A stretch of 64,000 nucleotides of DNA. Origin: Dasypus novemcinctus (taxonomy: Eukaryota > Chordata > Mammalia > Cingulata > Dasypodidae). The position numbers and the translations under genes were made by a program. The notes beneath the pieces were generated by a model that saw nothing but the letters and a program-made list of their open reading frames with translations, was not told where the DNA came from and did not search any database. Within the stretch, counting starts at the first letter, position 1. Each line of letters opens with the position of its first letter. This document shows positions 45,601-58,284 of this stretch, piece after piece. The stretch covers positions 1,123,501 to 1,187,500 of the forward strand of contig NC_080698.1 in NCBI RefSeq assembly GCF_030445035.2. The letters are read 5' to 3'.

Positions 45601-47476
45601 GGTAATTTCCTGGAGAGGCTGGCACAGGTCCCTGCAGCTTCCTCCCTGCTGGAGGTGGCACTGGGGCCTAGGCTGGAGCTGCAATCTGACCTGGGTGGGA
45701 AGAAGCCGGTCCCACCAGCACTGGGATTCTCAGTCCACCCCGCTTCCCCTCATGCCAGGCGTGGAGTTAAGATGGCGGCTCCCAGCCTCTTTCTGACTTG
45801 GACAGGCTCAAACTTTAGCTGTTCTCAGGATCATACTGTAGCCCACCGAATTTACTCATCAGTAGCTGAAATTGGTGCCCAACTGTCTCTTCCTCCCCTG
45901 TTTTGGGGAAGTGGAGCTTCCAGTTCCAGCCACGGAACAGCTCCCGAGGCGGCTTGTGCCTCCAGTGGAGACTGGGCACTGGCCTCTGGGGCGTGGCGCC
46001 TCTACTTACGAGTCCTCTCTGCAGATGGGCATCTCCTCCTTCCACTCCCCAAGGACGTTGCAGGATACTCTTCTGGCCTCCTGGAGCCCCCACGCAGGTG
46101 CTGCAGCAGCTCCAGAGAGCTCTGGGTGTTTGCGGACTGCCCTGGAGCAGGAGACGACTCTAGGAGCTCCTTACTCCGCTACCATCTTGCTCGTTCTCCG
46201 TTTTCCCTTTTTTAAATTGGATTGTTGTCTTTTTGTTGTTGAGTGGTTAAGGGTACTTTATATACTCTGGACATTAAACCCTTATGAGATATATGGTTTC
46301 AACATATTTCTTCCCATTCTGTGGGTTGCCCTTTACTTTCTTGATAATGTTCTTTGATGCATAGGTTTTTTTATTTTGAGAAAGTCTCATTAATATATTT
46401 TTTCTTTTGTTACTTGTACTTTTGGTATGAAGTCTAAGAAACCATTGCCTAGCACGAGATCCTGAAGATGCTTTTCTATGTTTTCCTCTTGGAGTTTTAT
46501 TGTTTTGTTTTTTGTTTTTTTCTCTTTATTTTTTTAATGTTACATTAAAAAAAATGAGGTCCCCATATACCGCCCACCCCCCTCACCCCTTGTTTTGGTT
46601 TTTATACATACATTTTTTATCCACTTTGAGTGAATTTTTGAATATGGTGTGAGGTACAGGTCCAGTTTCATTTCTTTTGCATGTGGATACCCAATTTTCC
46701 CAGCACCTTGGTGGAGAGACTATTCTTTCCCCATTGATTGGACTTGGCATCCTTGTCAACGATCACTTGACCACAGATGTGAGCGTTGATTTCTGAACTC
46801 TGAGTTCGATTCTGTTTCCCATTGCCTTTCCTTGTGCCAGTACCACGTTGTTTGGGTTATTGTAGCTTGTATTAACTTCTGAAATGGGGGGTGTGAGTTC
46901 TCCAACCTTGCTCTTTTTCAAGATGGTTCTGGCTATTCCAGCACCCTCATTTTTAAAGCACTTCACTGAGTCGACACTGGCAAGAGGTCGAGAGACATGC
47001 GTGATGTGGCCCTTGCATTAGAGCTGCTTCCAGGGCAGCGAGGTAGCAGGGGATGCGCTCACCACCCTGCAGCTTTCGAGCTGGGTGCTTTGCGGTACAT
47101 GGTCCAGCTGCTCACTTGACCTTGAGTCCCAAGGCTGAGACAAGGTCAGGATCTTGCCCGATGCTACCTGGTGGCAGGTGAGGCTCACCCCCAGGTCAGC
47201 AGGTTCTTCTCTGTTGCTCTGCCCACCCCCCAGTGCTGCGTCTGGTCCCTTAGCAGGATGCTTGTTTCCTGGCCTCGTGCCTGGGCGCTGCCTTGGCACC
47301 GGGTGAGGTTTGCTGAAGGGCTTTTTGCTCAGGGCTTCGCCTTCTTTTGGAAAACTTGTGCTTTTATCTTACAGGTGAATAACAGAGTGGTGCACACTGA
47401 ATTTCATCTGCGGGACGATCCAGTGAAAGTATCCCTTGTAATGGAATCCACTTTAACTAAATCTGTGTACTTTTGA
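24160..47476 (+). CDS. CASP15: Pyrin-domain caspase, caspase-15-like (seven exons, intact)
   Basis: Predicted cysteine protease of 408 residues from the first ATG. Exons: 24160-24628, 25847-25899, 26676-26825, 28600-28825, 29258-29374, 40171-40280 and 47375-47476. All have GT and AG intron ends and compatible phases. Residues 1-65 are a MEGARGA repeat. Residues 66-150 are a pyrin domain ([14 protein letters not shown], then [10 protein letters not shown] and [14 protein letters not shown]). Residues 157-174 are a linker. The catalytic domain starts with [20 protein letters not shown], close to caspase-14. The catalytic His254 (SHG) and Cys297 (QACRG) are present, as are likely S1 arginines R194 and R344. 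The subunit linker (300-338) is acidic, with VETD and EPMD as possible self-cleavage sites. The small subunit ends KSVYF. Caspase-15 is, from memory, the mammalian caspase with a pyrin prodomain, known in pig, dog and cattle but absent in human and mouse. A death-effector or CARD prodomain fits poorly. Confidence 0.88.
24640..25840. other. Caspase intron 1
   Basis: G-rich to about 25300 with short direct repeats (GGTCGCCAGGTGG near 24940-24975; CACCTG hexamers near 25375-25400). AT-richer after that. No extra exon recognised. Confidence 0.5.
25847..25899 (+). CDS. CASP15: CASP15-like exon 2: linker
   Basis: A 53-base exon encoding [18 protein letters not shown]. The acceptor is ATTCAG, the donor GTAACT. 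It takes phase 1 from exon 1 and hands phase 0 to exon 3, which supports a real exon even though its sequence is not diagnostic. Confidence 0.72.
25905..26670. other. Caspase intron 2, no repeat recognised
   Basis: AT-rich first half, GC-rich second half, with no interspersed repeat or additional exon that I can see. Confidence 0.45.
26676..26825 (+). CDS. CASP15: CASP15-like exon 3: start of the catalytic domain
   Basis: Fifty codons from [18 protein letters not shown] to CIDPDKA. It aligns with the start of the caspase-14 large subunit (YDMSGARLALILCVTKAREG). R194 in DRPG matches the S1-pocket arginine position. Acceptor CTGCAG, donor GTGAGC. Confidence 0.92.
26830..27945. other. Caspase intron 3, 5' part
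   Basis: G-rich unique sequence to about 27550, then AT-rich. Nothing else recognised. Confidence 0.45.
27950..28030 (-). mobile_element. DAS-type SINE, reverse
   Basis: Reverse-strand head with CAGGGATTGAACACGGGACC and CCACTGAGCTCC. Confidence 0.75.
28600..28825 (+). CDS. CASP15: CASP15-like exon 4: His and Cys catalytic residues
   Basis: Begins [15 protein letters not shown] and includes LMSHGENGF and the active-site pentapeptide QACRG. The acceptor TTACAG follows a pyrimidine tract; the donor is GTAATT. Leaves in phase 1. Confidence 0.95.
29258..29374 (+). CDS. CASP15: CASP15-like exon 5: inter-subunit linker
   Basis: Thirty-nine codons, [18 protein letters not shown] then [16 protein letters not shown]. 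The acidic stretch lies where caspases are cut between large and small subunits. Acceptor ACACAG, donor GTGAGG, phase 1 to phase 1. Confidence 0.93.
29550..29665 (-). mobile_element. DAS-type SINE, reverse
   Basis: GGGGATTGAACCTGGGACC and GTGCTCAACCACTGAGCC on the + strand mark an inverted tRNA-like head. Confidence 0.75.
29700..29790 (-). mobile_element. DAS-type SINE, reverse
   Basis: AACCGAACCTGGGACCTCCC and TTAACCACTTGAGCC mark another inverted head directly beside the previous one. Confidence 0.75.
29815..30200 (-). mobile_element. DAS long-form SINE, reverse
   Basis: Reverse complement of the long form, ending at CCACTGGGCCAAAGTCCG. It is opposed to the + strand copy at 18240. Confidence 0.92.
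30640..31030 (+). mobile_element. DAS-type SINE in the L1
   Basis: Flanked by imperfect copies of AAAAATCAACTGGCC, showing insertion into ORF2 of the reverse L1. Confidence 0.85.
32068..32155 (-). mobile_element. DAS-type SINE, reverse
   Basis: GGGATCAAACCTGGGGCCC and GTGCTCAACCACTAGAGC mark an inverted head. Confidence 0.75.
33925..34082 (-). mobile_element. DAS-type SINE, reverse, rearranged
   Basis: Tail AAAGATTTCTTTATTTATTT, body GTCGCCCTCTATCTGCTC and a partial head GTAGCTTGAGCCACTTCC. Confidence 0.7.
34682..34992 (-). mobile_element. DAS-type SINE, reverse
   Basis: From a tail AAGATTTATTTTTATTTC to the head CCCGGGACCTCCCATGTGG and GAGCCACATTCGCTTCC. Confidence 0.85.
35500..38945 (-). 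mobile_element. Stacked L1 3' ends, reverse
   Basis: At least two L1 copies. At 35500-37790, a 3' UTR (AATGCTGCTGTGCACATTGG) and ORF2 C-terminal sequence are broken by an insert at about 37380-37480. At 37790-38940 there is an older copy with similar 3' text (CTGAGTAGTATTCCATTGTA). None keeps an open frame. Confidence 0.75.
38960..39393 (-). mobile_element. DAS long-form SINE, reverse
   Basis: Same layout as the copy at 29815 with the extra middle block; head end CCACTGGGCCAAGTGCGC. Confidence 0.9.
39520..39838 (+). mobile_element. DAS-type SINEs, two heads in tandem
   Basis: A first head at 39520 (GAAGCTGATGCGGCTCAAGC) and a second at about 39695 (GGAGCGGAGGCGGCTCGGCG), followed by one A-rich tail. 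Probably one insertion into another. Confidence 0.75.
40171..40280 (+). CDS. CASP15: CASP15-like exon 6: small subunit, S1 arginine
   Basis: Encodes [18 protein letters not shown] and on to WHIADFFTK. The LRH arginine aligns with the substrate-binding arginine of other caspases (YRH in caspase-14). Acceptor CATAG, donor GTAAGT. The preceding intron is about 10.8 kb, mostly L1 and SINE. Confidence 0.93.
40980..41220 (-). mobile_element. L1 3'-end fragment, reverse
   Basis: TATGAGGTCCCCATATACCC followed by C-rich text; matches the fragments near 11700 and 46560. Confidence 0.65.
41555..41765 (-). mobile_element. MIR SINE relic, reverse
   Basis: GTGCCAGTGCCTGTTCTCTG, then GGATTCCGGCCCAGGCACAG and GGTCTAACCACTCGGCTGC, a typical old MIR layout. 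Confidence 0.65.
41862..41950 (+). mobile_element. DAS-type SINE, short
   Basis: GGATGTGGCTCAAGCAGCTG, AGGTTCAGTTCCCAGTGCC and an A-rich tail. Confidence 0.85.
41990..42088 (+). mobile_element. DAS-type SINE, divergent subfamily
   Basis: GATGTGGCTCAGTGGCTGAG and CACATACGAGGTCCGGGTTC; same head type as the copy at 21046. Confidence 0.8.
42350..43420 (-). mobile_element. L1 3'-end fragment, reverse
   Basis: Old copy with AACACCACTTTTTGTTTACT and similar 3' region wording, 5'-truncated. Confidence 0.65.
43430..46195 (-). mobile_element. L1 LINE 5' half, reverse
   Basis: Includes the L1 5' end (reverse complement of the AAGATGG start, near 46175), two 5' UTR monomers about 400 bases apart, and ORF1 ([20 protein letters not shown] and the part after it). 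A piece of ORF2 lies at 43430-43720. Its 5' UTR is the same type as at 18771, in the opposite direction. Confidence 0.82.
46200..46985 (-). mobile_element. L1 3' end fragments, reverse
   Basis: ORF2 C-terminal and 3' sequence split by a short stretch ATGAGGTCCCCATATACCGC near 46555. Confidence 0.65.
47375..47476 (+). CDS. CASP15: CASP15-like exon 7 and stop
   Basis: Encodes [16 protein letters not shown] and on to TLTKSVYF, then TGA at 47474. It matches the caspase small-subunit end (caspase-14: NPEIQSTLRKRLYLQ). The acceptor is CTTACAG. I found no AATAAA close downstream, so the 3' end is unplaced. Confidence 0.92.
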   Translation: MNNRVVHTEFHLRDDPVKVSLVMESTLTKSVYF

Positions 47477-47889
47477 CATTAGGAACAATGAAAATACAAG
47501 ATCTGCTTTGAGGTAGACTTTGTAATGAGCTGGGAGGGTTTCTAGCATTGTATTGGCATTGTATATTGCATTATTTCTCACAAGTGGTAATAATACAGAT
47601 GGTATTTCTCCAGTTTGTTTTATATACATGTTATTTTTCTAAGATTTAAGTAGCTTTTTTAATGATGCTTTTTTGATACTTGTGATTAGACTTTTTTTTT
47701 TTTACGATCTCTGTGGTTTAAAAAATTTTTTTTTCTGAACTGTTATCAAAAAATGGAAGTCCAGACCTGTGCTTTGTGCGCTGTTTTGTCATGTGTCCCT
47801 TGTGGATTAATCCAGCCCCTCCCCCATTGCCCCCCGGTTTGGTGCTGGAGCTGAGCCTCGTCTCCTGGGCCAGGGTTCAGGAACTGCGG

Positions 47890-48390
47890 TTAGATGGTCT
47901 TGCCTTCTGTTGACCTTGTTTCCCCGCCTTGCTGCCTGACCGCCCTCAGGGCCTCCCGGTCTGTTCCCGGTGCCCTTGGCGCCCTCAAGCCTCCACCTTC
48001 CACCCCAACCCCCAGTCCTCTGCCTGCTGTCCCAGGTCTTTGGGCCTGTTACTTCTCTGCATGGAACACTCTTCTCCACTCCATGTAGGTAAGTCCTTCT
48101 GTCCTTCAAGGTTGGAGTCAGACATCGCAGGCGCAGGGGAGCCTTTCCCAGCCGCTCGTGCGAGGCAGCTCCTCTCTCATAGGAAACCCTGTGCCTTTCT
48201 TTTGTAGCGTTCAGCACCACTGTGATGAAATGATTGTGCAGTGCTGGTTTAGTAGCTCTCCGGCTCAGCCATAGACTCCACGAGGCAGACGCTGTCTGCG
48301 TACCACGGTATCCCCATGTCTTACGGCACAGAGAGGCCGCGTGGTAAACACACGGTGGCTGAACAGTGCCTGTCTTTAAATTCTCCTCCA
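47890..48390 (+). mobile_element. L2 LINE relic
   Basis: Text such as CTGCATGGAACACTCTTCTC and CCTTCAAGGTTGGAGTCAGA, then ACTCCACGAGGCAGACGCTG, follows the order of an L2 3' end. Confidence 0.55.
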
Positions 48391-48880
48391 CGCCTCAAAG
48401 CCTAGCGCATTCCCTCCGCACGCCTAGCCCCCTGCTAGCCCTCCCCACCCACGTGGGTGTCTCACAGCCACTTCAACTCTACAAGTTGGAAGTTAACCTC
48501 AGCTTCCCCTAAATCTCTACATAAAGTCCACCCCCACTAACAACAACCCTTGACTCTCCACTGCCTACACCCCAAATACTCTTAGGGAAAACGTTCCACG
48601 TCCTCCTCTGTCGGGCTCAGCCCGCGTTTCTAACGTGCTGCCCTTTTGTCCTGGGCTTGGCCATACCGGGGGCCTCACCCCTCCTTCCTGAGGGTTTGAG
48701 GATCAGTGAATGTTGAAAGTGCGCTCTTGGATAGGCTGTGGTTAATTCTGCGCGTTCTGCCTGAAATGCCGTTCTTACCGTGCCCGTCCTCAGCACTAGT
48801 GTGCTTCCTCAACACTATACATTCTCCAGCGTGCAGTTTGGATTCCGTCCCACTCTAAAAACATGTATGTAGACGTGTTT
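48385..48880. other. Unique intergenic sequence
   Basis: No gene or repeat recognised. Confidence 0.4.
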
Positions 48881-48884
48881 AGGA

Positions 48885-49000
48885 TAACAAACTCTGGACT
48901 GAGCAGGAGTTTTAACTGTAATTGTGCTTTAACTTTCTGTGTCACTTTGGACCTTATTTGTGCCTTGGTTTCCCAATGTGCATGAGAGATTTGGCTCAGC
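48885..49000 (+). mobile_element. MIR SINE relic
   Basis: TTTCTGTGTCACTTTGGACC and CTTGGTTTCCCAATGTGC match the MIR core order. A second possible MIR piece in reverse lies at 49490-49575. Confidence 0.55.
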
Positions 49001-50679
49001 TGACTTGGAGAACTCGTCCAGCTGGGCTTCCCCGAGCTTTGACTTCCTAGTGCGCTTGCTTGTGAGCGTCCTGGCACGCGGCTGCTCCTGAACCTCACGT
49101 TGGCAGCTGCATGTGACTGTCGGGCTGAGAAGAGCGTGGATCCTTGGTGAGAGTGCGCTGAAGAGGGTGGGCCAAGTTCCCTGAAGCAACCCAGAACCTC
49201 CAGTCCTGTCTCCATTTCAGGGATAATTGTGTCCTTTTTAGTTAACGTGGTTTTTAAAATGTGTAATGTGATATAATTTTGTATGTGTAGTTTAATTTTT
49301 AAACCATCCAATATGATATTTGATATGTAATTTTGTAAGTGTGGTTTTTTTTTTAATAGACCATTAAAGTATCTCTTTGGTTCAGCAGATGCGCTTATCA
49401 GTTCTCTGTTCATCCACTTCGTGTAGGATTTCCAGGCATTGGGCTTATTTTACCTGGACAGTAGACTTGCACAATACTAAGCAATCCTAACAGCTCCCAC
49501 TTCCTGAGAGACGTTAAAAGACTTGTTCAAAGTCAGTCAGTATGCGACAAAGCTGGGATTCCAAAGCATAGACTAAACAATACGAGATAGAAAGTGCCAA
49601 GTGATAGAGAAAAGTTGTCGACAGTGCTTTTGGCAAACAAAAGGAACCATACGTCTGTTTGAAGGAATGGAGGAAAAGTAATTTTGGAGCATTGCTCAGG
49701 CACTTACAGTCAGATGGTGAAGAAGAATGTAGGACGACTGGATGACAGATAAACAGGTGAGGGGGAGCAAGGAGGAAGGACGTCTGTGTGGAAAGAAGGT
49801 GGTACAGATGCCCACCTGAGACGGAGTTGGTGTCTGAGGTCAGCTGGGGGCCCGTTTCAGGTCTCTGGACTCTGCTCCAGATCAGAACCAGGGGTCTCTC
49901 CTAGCCACAGCCCCCCCCCCCAATGAAAGCAGTCCCTATCATATTTTATATTGAAAAAAATATTAAGCCCAACTTAAACACAATAGACCATAGAAATCCA
50001 GGTTTGCAAAAGGAAGGCCCAAGAATTATCAAAATGGACTCGGACAAAAAGCGGTGGAGAAACTGTTGTATGCAGAAGACCGGGGACGGGAGGGGGCAGG
50101 GTGCTGAGAGGACCTGCTGCCCTTCCGAGACGAGTGTCTCCTGGGCCAGAATCCAGTGGTGTACAACCACTGCACTACATTTTTAACCTTTGGATTTACA
50201 CCTCACCTGGAACTTTCATCATGCAGATTAGTTCTCAAGGACAAAGTTATTTTATGGGAAAAAAACGATTTTATGGAGAAACACACCCAAGCACGGTTGG
50301 ATTTCAGTGTCGGAGGTTATAATGGAGGGTGTGCCAAGGTGAGCCGTCCTAGAAGCCCACCAGGGACCCCGCAGTGACGTAAACCCTGTGCAGCCAGCCA
50401 CTCGGTCTTCAGATGGCTTTTTCCTAAATGTCCTTTTTTTTTTTTAATAATTTTTGAGACCCAAAATGTCTCTACATATTTTCTTTTTCAGCAGTTTCTT
50501 AAAGCCATAATGACAAAGTTTACTCCTTTTCTTCTATGGCAGTTCCTTGTTAAAATGCAGTGGCATTTTGCTTCATTTCCTTAAATTTAAAAATCTGTGT
50601 TCCTCATGGGAATTTTTAAAATATTAAAAAGTGGAGGAAAAAACCCCACCCAGTTTCTCCACTTTTTTATATTTGTATC

Positions 50680-50815
50680 AGTGGTTCTCACTCTGGGATG
50701 CACATTAGAATTACCTGGAAAGCCATTTTTAAAATCTGATTTTTCTGGTCTGAGTTTGGGTATGATAGCTCTCCAAGTGATGCTAAAGAGTAGCCAGGAT
50801 TAAAAACCAGTGCAC
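50680..50815 (+). mobile_element. MER5A-like hAT transposon relic
   Basis: Starts CAGTGGTTCTCACTCTGGGA, continues ATTAGAATTACCTGGAAAGC and ends near CCAAGTGATGCTAAAGAGTA. Non-autonomous DNA transposon of the Charlie group. Another end, GTGGAGAACCACTG, at about 54990-55003 in RPSA intron 4 may be a second copy. Confidence 0.65.
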
Positions 50816-51419
50816 AACCAACACTTTGGCTATTTCTTTGCAACCATCTTTTAAGGCAAAAGGCTTCAATTTTTTATTTTCGCCTATCACCTTCATTCTG
50901 CAATTCTTATAGTCTGGGGCACATTTAAATTCCTTTCAATGGTTACATACGATTGCAATGAGCAGAGTAAATCTTTAATCTCCTAATTATGGGCACTGCA
51001 ATTTTTTCTTCTACCAAAATTTTTTTCTTGCATACCGTCTCGAAGTCCTGTCCTTTTTACTTTCTCAGGAAATTTCACCCTAAGAGAACATCTAAAATCT
51101 GAATTACTAACTGCTAAGTTGTCCTCCAATAAAACGAAAGTAATTTCCCAACTTTCGTTTATGGAACACTTGTTTTTTCCCAACGCTCCTCCCGGCACGG
51201 GTGAGGGAACCGCGCTTCGGGGACGCGAGGGAGCAGGACGGAGCCCGCGACAGCACAGGCTCCCGCCGGGCAAGGGCGCGAGGCGGCCGCGACGTCCAGC
51301 GCGCCGGCACCCGACGCGCCACGCTCGACGCGCCACGCTCGACGCCCGCGCCGCCGCGGACCGGAAGTGGCGCCGCCACGCCCGCCTCCCGGGGAGCCCC
51401 GCCCCGTGGCGCCGTCCCG

Positions 51420-51488
51420 CCCTTGTTCCGCTAGGCTTTCTTTGCCATTGGCGGCGGCGGGCTATATAAAGACGTCATTTCCGCCGTC
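51420..51488 (+). promoter_or_regulatory. RPSA: RPSA core promoter with TATA-like box
   Basis: TATATAAA at 51463-51470 lies about 20-26 bases before the likely start. GACGTCA at 51471-51477 resembles a CRE half site, and ATTGG at 51447-51451 is an inverted CCAAT box. The predicted transcript opens with CCTGTCCTTTC, a pyrimidine start of the 5'TOP kind that places ribosomal protein mRNAs under mTOR-dependent translation. Confidence 0.75.
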
Positions 51489-51537
51489 CTGTCCTTTCTG
51501 CGCTACCCACGGAGGGGTCCGTACGGCGTTGTCCTGG
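51489..51537 (+). other. RPSA: RPSA non-coding exon 1
   Basis: The text CTGTCCTTTCTGCGCTACC and on to GGCGTTGTCCTGG closely matches the human 5' UTR as I remember it. The donor GTGAGT follows 51537. The exact start base is inferred from the TOP motif. Confidence 0.75.
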
Positions 51538-52117
51538 GTGAGTGCCCCCTCGGGGGTGCGGCGCCCGCAGGGCCCGGCCGAGTCCTCCGCGCGAAGGAGG
51601 GTGCGGAGCCCGGGGAGCAGGCGGCGGGCTCCCTCGCGCCTCCGCCCGGCGGCCGCACGTGGCGGCTCGCGGCCTCTCACAGCGCCGGGCGCGCGGGCCC
51701 ACGCGGCGGCCTTGCCTGCCGCGCTCCTCGGGTCGGGCTCGGTTGGTCCGGCCCCGCGGAGTGCCGAGGAGCAGGGACCGTGCGGGGAGGCTGCCTCTGA
51801 ACTGCCCCCTTCGCAGCCCCGCGTGGCTCCGCTGCCCGCGGCTGCTCGCTGCCTCCCTGCGGGGCCTGCCCGGCACGCCCGCGCACCTCGGAGGTGTTAG
51901 GTTCCCGCTCGCTGTTCTGCCGCCTCCCTGCCGCTCGTGTCCTCGGCAGCTTTGCCGCAGTTGTGCAGTGCGTGGTGTGTCTATAGTTTAATCGCCGAGC
52001 TAGACGGACACCGTGGGAGACGCGCTCCTGGGTTGCCTTTAAACGTGTGGGCGGTTTCGAATGCTTCTCAGTCAGCTGCATGGAATGGTAGAAACTAGAT
52101 TAAACATTGTTTTTCAG

Positions 52118-55812
<3,695 letters not shown>

Positions 55813-55861
55813 GCTGTTCTGCCGCAGGCTCCCACGGGAAGTGGAAGCGAGGGTGCCGGAA

Positions 55862-55867
55862 AATAAA
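55862..55867 (+). terminator. RPSA: RPSA polyadenylation signal AATAAA
   Basis: AATAAA fifty bases after the stop, giving the very short 3' UTR typical of ribosomal protein genes. Confidence 0.88.
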
Positions 55868-55869
55868 CG

Positions 55870-58280
55870 TGGTTTCTATAATTTAAGTAGTTTCTGAGTT
55901 TATTATTCCAGGTCAAGATGCCTGGTGATTGCGTTAGTCTATTTGACAAGTTTTGCCCGTAAAATCCATTCTAGATACAAAGTGTATTGCTTTGGGGAAT
56001 TTTCCTGAACTTGCCCCTGTGCGTCTAAGTGGCCATCTGAGCTCTGAGAACGGCCGTGATGGCTGCACATGGGGTTGTGGCAGTTGTACTCTGGAGGGCA
56101 CTGCCAGTGTCCCTACCCACTCCCATGTCTCTTTTGAGAAGGCAATTGCCAGTTTCAACTTTAATTTTTCTTTTTGATTGCTGCATCTGGATTAAAAACA
56201 CAAGTAAGAGGTTAGTTTTAGGAGATGTAGGAGACCTGCCTCTGCCCTGGTGACTCCACCTGCAGTGTGCTCGCCTGAACTGCTGGCACCCTGTTGAGGC
56301 AAGGGTCTTCAGACTGGTCGAGGTCTCAGCCCTCCTTTTCAGAGCTTGTGGATTTTTTACGTAAGGCTGCCTGCCACCTCGCCATCTGGTTCTGTAGAGA
56401 AGTGGCTTGCCTGCATGCATTTGCCAGTTCTAAAAGGTAGTTTTCTACAAGCGTCCTGATGCGGTTTATTAACTACGACTTGCCTTGGTGGTCCTCTGTG
56501 GCCCGGGGTTTAGAGTAGGTTGGTTTTGCCTGGTGGTCTTGCCAGTTACGCAGCAAATGGATGAATGGCCAGAATCTCTGGGTTTGCCAGAGAAGCAGAA
56601 CTTAGCTGGATGTCTATGTATAACAGATTATAAGGAAGTGGCTGCTGAGGGGTCAGGTCTGAACTAGGTGGAGGAGGCAGGGAGGGTGACACGCCTGGGA
56701 GCCAGGGCAAAGTGGAGGGCTGTGGTGGTAGCACTTCCTGTCATCAGGTGGACAGTCTACCCTCTGTCCAGTCGCCTGGTCTGTCTGGTTCTGGGAAGGG
56801 TGACTGGCCTTGCCAAGACTGGTGAGCTCTCAGGCTGCCCGATAATGGCTCATTTGGGAAACAGGAGAGTGGGGAAGATAAACGAGCTGGGTCCAGGCAG
56901 CTCAAGCATCTTCAAGGTAAAAGTGTAGGGCAAGTTTAGGGAAATCTTGCAGTCTAAGCAATGTAGTGGATCCTGCATCCTGGTAGGCTGCAGTGAATAT
57001 GGAGCCCGGTGGTGGCGGCAACAGCTAATTTCCGGAATTAACCAGAGAGAGCAGTATGGGATGGGGCTGCTGGCACAGGGCTTCAGGAATGGGGAAAAAG
57101 CTCACCTGTCGCCTTCTGGAGTAGAGGGTGCTGCAGGAGCCACCCAGGCAGGGACCCGTGGAGGCAGGTTGTCCTTCACAGACCTGGCCCAGCCTGCCAC
57201 CTCCCACGCTGCAGCACCCGCCCCCCAGCCCTCTGTGAGTAGTGCCTGGTGTCTTAGTACAGGCTGGGCCCCTGCCTCCGTCCCCTAACATTCCTGCCAA
57301 CTGCACCCCCCCCCCCAATTTCCTAGAATCTGAGTTTAGGGAGATGCCTTCCGGTCAGGATTGGTTTTTTCAGTGGGAGCTAGATGAGGTGAACTCACAG
57401 ATCACCCCATCTCCTGTCATGCCCTGGGCCTTGCCCTTGTCACAGCCACAGTGTCCTTGAAGTGTCCTCAGGCAGTGGGGCCATCACCCTAGAGTTGGCA
57501 TGAACTGAAGTAGCCTCGGTTGTGCCCACGCAAACTTGGCCTGCTTGCCATTGACCTGGTGGGATCCTGGGTCTACGGAGAACCTCTGCCCCTTCCCAGG
57601 CTCTGGCCGGAGCCTGCGGCGGCAGCTGCCCCTGGGGGCTGGAGGCTGTGCCCGCAGGTGCTGATCCAGGCCCCACCTCCAGCCCGCAGCTCGCGAGGCA
57701 CCCCAGAGGCGGGCAGGTCGGTGGAGGTCTGACGGGCCACGGCCCCACGCCAGGGCGCCTCTCGCCTTCCCTGGCCCTGAGGGGCTCTGGCCATCGCCTC
57801 ACCACCCACGTGAGGAGTGTGGAGTATGGCCTCCGGAATCGGACACCCCTGGGTGCCAGCCCTGCTCTGCCCAGCCTTGGGCTATGGTCTCCGGGTCCAC
57901 GCGGCTTGGCCATGCCTGGGATAAATTGCTGCTGAGACTGAGTGAGATCCTCAGCGCAGTGCTGGCCTGCGCCTGGGCCTGACGATGTCCTTGGTTAATA
58001 TTTAGTTTAGAAATAATTTTGAATTGTAAAGTGCAGATGACTGTAAAAGTTGTATCTCCATTCTTGAGGCATAGGAACCGAGTTAGAGCCTTTGCAATTA
58101 CAGCAAAGCAGGCTAGGAAGTGGGGAGGTAGGACCGGAGGAAGCCTCTCTGGGCACCTCCCCTCTCCTCCCCCAGGTCACACAGCTGTGCTCACCAGCCG
58201 CTGTACCTGCGCTCGCCACCGCTGCGCCTCACTTGACTATCATTTTACCACCTCAGTGGGCTCCTTTCAATCATGAATTG
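55870..58280. other. Intergenic sequence downstream of RPSA
   Basis: No exon with convincing splice context was found. Open frames at 57440-57935 are GC-rich and overlap on both strands. A short stretch at 56580-56650 (AGAGAAGCAGAACTTAGC) may be the end of an old repeat. Confidence 0.5.
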
Positions 58281-58284
58281 TTTG

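Larger units (their letters stand above)
51190..51900. other. RPSA: CpG island at RPSA
   Basis: CG-dense sequence spans the promoter, exon 1 and the first part of intron 1. It includes a short direct repeat of ACGCTCGACGCGCC near 51320-51345. Confidence 0.7.

Noticed and set aside
51367-52081. Open frames over the RPSA promoter and intron 1
   Set aside because: They arise from CpG-island composition and overlap the non-coding first exon and intron.
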